Below are positions 7,151-10,574 of a stretch of DNA of 10,574 bases, one piece after another. Both the position numbers and the translations under genes were made by a program. This DNA comes from an uncultured Porphyromonadaceae bacterium (lineage in GTDB: Bacteria > Bacteroidota > Bacteroidia > Bacteroidales > Muribaculaceae): assembly GCA_947176545.1 (NCBI GenBank), contig CAMWRB010000026.1, forward strand, positions 1-10,574, given 5' to 3'. The notes under the pieces were generated by a model. The model ran no database searches. It had not been told where the DNA came from and saw nothing but the letters and a program-made list of their open reading frames with translations. Positions within the stretch are counted from its first letter, which is position 1; every line of letters starts with the position of its first letter.

Positions 7151-8074
7151 CTAATTCTGGGTTGTATTGACCATCGGTGTAACAGGCTCATCGGCACATA
7201 ATACTACCAGCAGATTGCTCACCATGGCGGCCTTACGTTCCTCGGTCAGTTTAACGGTATTGTTTGATTCCAGACGCTCAAGTGCCATTTCGACCATAGA
7301 CACCGCACCCTCTACAATTTTCTCACGTGCAGTGATAATGGCTGATGCCTGCTGACGCCGCAACATCACTGCGGCAATCTCCGGCGCATACGCAAGATAA
7401 TTCAGGCGAGCCTCCACTACCTCAATTCCGGCCATGGAAAGACGCTCGTTTATCTTGCGTTCCAACAGTTCATTTATCTGTTCGCCACCATCACGAAGCG
7501 TCAGTTCCTTATTATCATTTCCCTCCGGGTCATATGCGAAGTGACCGGTGACTTCACGCAGCGCTGCATCACTCTGTATTCTTACAAAATTATTGAGCGC
7601 GGCATTGTTGAGTGTTGAGACACCTGCCTGCAGAGACTGTGCATCCAGGTCGAAAACAACTTTGTAGGTATCCTTGATTTTCCATACCAGAACCATTCCA
7701 ATCAACACCGGATTACCGACCTTGTCATTGACCTTGATAGGGTCTATATCCATATTCCGGATGCGCAAAGAGAGTTTTCTGCGGCTTATGAAAGGATTTA
7801 TCCAATAGTAACCGACTTTGCGGCATGTTCCCTTATATTTACCGAAAAATATCAGAACACGAGCCTCATTGGGCTCCTGTGAGAAATATCCACAAAGCAG
7901 AAAAATAAAAACAATAAGACCCAAACCGCAACCAACTATTGTATATGTGAGGTGTTCCTCACCACCATTTATAAAGCACATCAAAATAAAAAGCGGAACT
8001 ATGATGAGGTTGATAATCAACATCAGAAATCCATTTACGATTCCACCTTTATATTCATATTCATGATTTTCCAT
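7151..8074 (-). CDS. SPFH/stomatin-like membrane protein
   Basis: A membrane scaffold protein of the stomatin/prohibitin/flotillin/HflK group. From the ATG at 8074 it has 307 residues. Two adjacent helices at about 15-37 and 43-64 precede an SPFH domain that opens PNEARVLIFFGKYKG (68-82) and GYYWINPF (88-95). An alpha-helical stretch rich in Glu, Ala and Arg (about 200-285) probably drives oligomer assembly. The frame stays open to a GTG at 8113, which would add 13 residues (VLRNENYFKIED). I prefer the ATG because MENHEYEYKGG looks like a natural family N-terminus and the GTG lies in a repeat-rich spacer. SPFH proteins form membrane microdomains and often partner proteases or hydrolases. The hydrolase 26 nt downstream is the obvious candidate, by context only. 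Confidence 0.85.
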   Translation of the reverse strand: MENHEYEYKGGIVNGFLMLIINLIIVPLFILMCFINGGEEHLTYTIVGCGLGLIVFIFLLCGYFSQEPNEARVLIFFGKYKGTCRKVGYYWINPFISRRKLSLRIRNMDIDPIKVNDKVGNPVLIGMVLVWKIKDTYKVVFDLDAQSLQAGVSTLNNAALNNFVRIQSDAALREVTGHFAYDPEGNDNKELTLRDGGEQINELLERKINERLSMAGIEVVEARLNYLAYAPEIAAVMLRRQQASAIITAREKIVEGAVSMVEMALERLESNNTVKLTEERKAAMVSNLLVVLCADEPVTPMVNTTQN

Positions 8075-8115
8075 ATCTTCAATTTTAAAATAATTCTCGT
8101 TTCTCAGAACCACAA

Positions 8116-8160
8116 CCTTATACCTATCACTTATTACCTATGACTACTGACTTATCACCT
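8116..8160. repeat. Three imperfect 10-bp repeats at the aguB/SPFH junction
   Basis: On the plus strand CCTTATACCT (8116-8125), CTTATTACCT (8130-8139) and CTTATCACCT (8151-8160) are near copies; the last two differ by one base. The right-hand copy overlaps the aguB stop codon. On the minus strand they read as AGGT-(A/G)-ATAAG-type units leading into the SPFH gene. They could be slippage products or an RNA-level element in the intercistronic region. Confidence 0.4.
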
Positions 8161-9051
8161 GTATCTAAGCGTTATATCCCCGTACGCATCAATGCGTCTG
8201 TCCCTGAAGAACGGCCACCAACGTCTGACATTTTCCGAACGGGAGAGATTTAAGACGCATATACGCTCCTCAACCTCAGATTCGGAACATTCGGTGATAA
8301 TTTCACCCTGCGGTCCGGCCACAAAGCTGCTTCCCCAAAAGTCTATACCTGAAGTCTGACCTGACGGGTCCTCCTCATAACCTACACGATTTACACTCAC
8401 AACCGGTACACCATTGGCAACGGCATGACTACGCTGTATAGTTATCCAGGCATCCCTCTGACGACGCTTTTCGTCGTCACTATCATCGGGATTCCAACCG
8501 ATGGCCGTCGGATATATCAGCATCTCCGCCCCCTTCAGGCACATAAGACGCGCGGCCTCCGGATACCATTGGTCCCAACAGACCAAAACGCCGAGAGTGC
8601 CGACACTGGTCTCAATAGGTTCAAAGCCTAAATCTCCGGGTGTAAAATAAAACTTCTCATAAAACCCCGGGTCATCGGGAATGTGCATCTTACGATAAAT
8701 TCCACATATACTTCCGTCGGTCTCAAATACGACTGCCGTATTGTGATACAGTCCGCATGCACGTTTCTCAAATGTGCTCGCCACTATGACAACTTCATTC
8801 TCACGGGCCACACGACTGTAAAAAGCTGTAAAATCACCCGGTATCGGATAAGCCAAATCAAAGTTATCAACATTCTCGGTCTGACAGAAATATAACGAAT
8901 CATGCAATTCGCTCAAGACTATAAGACGTGCTCCCTCCTCCGCAAGTGTCACTATCGACTGCTCATTACGGGTTCTGTTGGTCTCAACATCATCCGAGAA
9001 AGTGTGCTGTATAATCCCTACGGGCAAAAGGCGTTCTTCTATATTAGACAT
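8155..9051 (-). CDS. aguB: N-carbamoylputrescine amidase
   Basis: This enzyme hydrolyses N-carbamoylputrescine to putrescine, CO2 and ammonia in the cytoplasm. It is the second step of the agmatine route to polyamines. The nitrilase-superfamily triad is visible: Glu48 in LSELH, Lys121 in YRKMH and Cys158 in VLVCWDQWYPEAARL. YHNTAVVFETDG (102-113), GSSFVAGPQGE (240-250) and the C-terminal WPFFRDRRIDAYGDI are typical of AguB. The start is set at the ATG at 9051 (298 residues, family-typical). The frame opens further to 9159, but those 36 extra residues overlap the 3' end of aguA and lack nitrilase character. The gap to aguA is 11 nt, so the two are almost certainly co-transcribed and form a complete agmatine-to-putrescine module. 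Confidence in specificity is high because of the aguA partner. Confidence 0.93.
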   Translation of the reverse strand: MSNIEERLLPVGIIQHTFSDDVETNRTRNEQSIVTLAEEGARLIVLSELHDSLYFCQTENVDNFDLAYPIPGDFTAFYSRVARENEVVIVASTFEKRACGLYHNTAVVFETDGSICGIYRKMHIPDDPGFYEKFYFTPGDLGFEPIETSVGTLGVLVCWDQWYPEAARLMCLKGAEMLIYPTAIGWNPDDSDDEKRRQRDAWITIQRSHAVANGVPVVSVNRVGYEEDPSGQTSGIDFWGSSFVAGPQGEIITECSESEVEERICVLNLSRSENVRRWWPFFRDRRIDAYGDITLRYR

Positions 9052-9062
9052 ATTCGCTTGAT

Positions 9063-10121
9063 TTAGGATTTCAAAAATAATGTACCATTGACCCACCCTT
9101 CGTGCAACTGCATTGTAGCACAATGCAACGAACCATGCTGTTTCAGCAAGGGTATACAATTGACTTGCACTACCTCATGACCCGGATAGGCAATTCTGAC
9201 TGTCTGACATGCCAAAACATCTTTGGCCGGCTGTCCATATCCCGGCATAAATATGACTCGTTCCGTCACAAGGTAATTGGCATATGTGGCCGGCAATCTG
9301 TGTCCATCCTCATCAAACACTGCATCCGGCATCGGCAACTCTACGAGATTGTAAGGCTCGCCACTCATCGTGCGGAACAGCATCAGCTGGGCACGCATCT
9401 TGAGAAGTTCCTCAAAATGCTCGTCATCAATATCACGACAACCGGTATAAAGTATTGTATCCTCAGGAGCCATACGCGCCAAGGTATCGATATGTGAGTC
9501 TGTATCATCACCTGCAAGCGCACCGTAGTCAAGCCATAAAATATGTTCCACACCCAGACGTTCGCGCAGGATTTCCGCAAGCTCATCCTTCGACTTACCA
9601 CCGTTACGATTAGGAGAACAGAGACATCGGGTCGTTGTCAGAAGTGTACCGCGGCCGTCTGTCTCTATAGACCCGCCTTCAAGTATAAAGTCCCGTTCGT
9701 TGCGGTAACAGTCCGGTTCAATGATATACTTATCGCGCAACTGCAGATTGACAAGATTGTCCTTGTCAGCCGCAAACTTCAGACCCCAGCCATTGAAACC
9801 GAAATCCAGAGAACGTTTCCGTTCCATCCTTTCTACGGCTATAGGACCATAATCCCGTGTCCATGTGTCATTGTATTCACACTCGACAATGACAAGATTC
9901 TCAAGTCGAACATCGCTCAACAATTCTTCAGCTTCCTTTCGACAACGGCATAACAGCAACACTTTCACATCAGCAGCAGTCAGGGCTGAGATTATGGAAT
10001 GATAGCATTCCAGCACTTCAGTGAGAATATAATCCCAGTCACTGCCTGAAAAGGGGAGGGCCATCAGGATGCACTCCTGATGTTCCCATTCGGCAACTAA
10101 TCTTATCTTATGATGACTCAT
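9063..10121 (-). CDS. aguA: Agmatine deiminase
   Basis: This enzyme converts agmatine to N-carbamoylputrescine and ammonia in the cytoplasm. The 352-residue length fits the agmatine deiminase / Porphyromonas-type peptidylarginine deiminase family. Guanidine-modifying active-site motifs are present: NDTWTRDYGPI with Asp90 (84-94), LEGGSIETDG (147-156), GDDTDSHIDT with His210 (204-213) and GSLHCATMQ with nucleophile Cys334 (330-338). There is no signal peptide, unlike the secreted peptidylarginine deiminases, which favours agmatine as substrate. The following aguB gene supports the same reading. The ATG at 10121 gives MSHHKIRLVAEWEHQECILM, a typical N-terminus. It is the first gene of the leftward run and is preceded by a candidate promoter at 10208-10238. 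Confidence 0.94.
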   Translation of the reverse strand: MSHHKIRLVAEWEHQECILMALPFSGSDWDYILTEVLECYHSIISALTAADVKVLLLCRCRKEAEELLSDVRLENLVIVECEYNDTWTRDYGPIAVERMERKRSLDFGFNGWGLKFAADKDNLVNLQLRDKYIIEPDCYRNERDFILEGGSIETDGRGTLLTTTRCLCSPNRNGGKSKDELAEILRERLGVEHILWLDYGALAGDDTDSHIDTLARMAPEDTILYTGCRDIDDEHFEELLKMRAQLMLFRTMSGEPYNLVELPMPDAVFDEDGHRLPATYANYLVTERVIFMPGYGQPAKDVLACQTVRIAYPGHEVVQVNCIPLLKQHGSLHCATMQLHEGWVNGTLFLKS

Positions 10122-10207
10122 TGACTTTAATACTTTTGAATCCTGATTCTTGATATTACATTAATATCTTCTACTGCTCCAACCTGTAAGGAGCTACTTT
10201 TAAATGT

Positions 10208-10238
10208 CAAAAATAATCATTTTCCGCCGGATTATAAA
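10208..10238 (-). promoter_or_regulatory. Candidate Bacteroidota-type promoter for the aguA operon
   Basis: On the minus strand TTTA (plus positions 10235-10238), a 19-bp spacer and TATTTTTG (10208-10215) fit the Bacteroidota sigma-factor pattern TTTG-N19-TAnnTTTG, with one mismatch in the -33 box. A start of transcription near 10201 would leave a leader of about 80 nt before the aguA ATG. That leader contains a small hairpin, GCTCC at 10176-10180 pairing with GGAGC at 10190-10194. The region is AT-rich, so chance matches are possible. Confidence 0.42.
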
Positions 10239-10258
10239 CTCTTTTTCTGATTTTATTA

Positions 10259-10266
10259 TAATTTTG
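10259..10266 (+). promoter_or_regulatory. Candidate -7 box for the DUF1599 gene
   Basis: TAATTTTG matches the TAnnTTTG box exactly and lies 83 bp upstream of the ATG at 10350. No TTTG is found at the usual distance upstream, so only half the promoter pattern is present. It is about 45 bp from, and divergent to, the aguA promoter candidate. Confidence 0.28.
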
Positions 10267-10349
10267 TGAAATAAATATATTTCAGTAAACTCTATTTTAA
10301 TTTTTTTAATCTCATGCAGAGATATTAAATTCTTAGTATTTCAATCGAT

Positions 10350-10574
10350 ATGCCTGATACACAGCAACAATTCAAACGCGAAATCGACCGCTGTCGAGAT
10401 ATTTTCATAAAGAAGATGCACGACTACGGCACCTCATGGCGTATTATGCGTCCATCATCTCTTACTGACCAGATTTTTATCAAGGCGCAGCGAATACGGT
10501 CTCTCGAAGATAAAAATGGCGTACGTGCTGTCAATGAAGGGATACTGCCTGAGTTCATAGGTATTGTCAATTAT
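10350..10574 (+). CDS. DUF1599 family protein, 3' end outside window
   Basis: The ATG at 10350 opens a frame of 75 codons that runs off the window. MPDTQQQFKREIDRCRDIF leads into KKMHDYGTSW (21-30), RIMRPSSLTDQ (31-41), KAQRIRSLED (45-54) and EGILPEFIGIVNY (63-75). I recognise this as the DUF1599 pattern, a small family common in Bacteroidota whose biochemical role is not established to my knowledge; links to nucleotide metabolism have been proposed. The visible part is soluble and charged, with no signal peptide or membrane helix. It is divergent from aguA across a 228-nt AT-rich spacer, so the agmatine operon ends at this boundary. The family call rests on memory of the motif, not on a search. 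Confidence 0.8.
   Translation, partial: MPDTQQQFKREIDRCRDIFIKKMHDYGTSWRIMRPSSLTDQIFIKAQRIRSLEDKNGVRAVNEGILPEFIGIVNY

Noticed and set aside
9052-9159. 36-residue N-terminal extension of aguB
   Set aside because: It overlaps the aguA coding end, lacks nitrilase features, and the ATG at 9051 gives the usual family length.
9543-9953. 136-codon plus-strand frame opposite aguA
   Set aside because: It is antisense to conserved agmatine deiminase motifs and has no independent coding evidence.

Overview
The window looks like a chromosomal segment of a gut Bacteroidales bacterium, possibly Muribaculaceae. The reasons are moderate GC with AT-rich spacers, weak or absent Shine-Dalgarno sites, candidate promoters of the Bacteroidota type (TAnnTTTG), a DUF1599 gene and protein sequences of Bacteroidales character. 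The taxonomic call is inferred from sequence feel only. No rRNA, tRNA, CRISPR array, insertion sequence or phage gene is visible.

Region 1 (1-4394) concerns urea and ion transport. The plus strand starts inside ureD, a urease accessory gene that is probably the last gene of a urease operon lying to the left. It ends at a strong hairpin shared with three minus-strand genes. Read in transcription order, these are a six-helix ion channel with an unusual selectivity filter, a UT-family urea transporter, and a 12-helix MFS transporter of unknown substrate. The urea transporter plausibly supplies urea to the urease. The roles of the MFS protein and the channel are not shown by the sequence.

Region 2 (4395-4669) is a 275-nt AT-rich spacer. 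It holds a terminator for the leftward Mur-ligase transcript, a 20-bp tandem duplication and a pair of 11-bp direct repeats.

Region 3 (4670-10121) is a run of five closely spaced minus-strand genes. In transcription order they are agmatine deiminase (aguA), N-carbamoylputrescine amidase (aguB), an SPFH/stomatin-like membrane protein, an alpha/beta hydrolase, and a membrane-anchored MurF-like ligase. The first two turn agmatine into putrescine, releasing ammonia at both steps and CO2 at the second. The last three look like an envelope-associated module of unknown substrate.

Region 4 (10122-10574) is a 228-nt AT-rich divergent spacer with candidate promoters for both directions, followed by the 5' part of a plus-strand DUF1599 gene cut by the window edge.

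Much of the window concerns nitrogen: urea uptake, urease maturation and agmatine breakdown. The least explained parts are the TTVGSN channel beside the urea genes, the MFS protein next to urease, and the Mur ligase that has membrane helices where MurF has its UDP-substrate domain.
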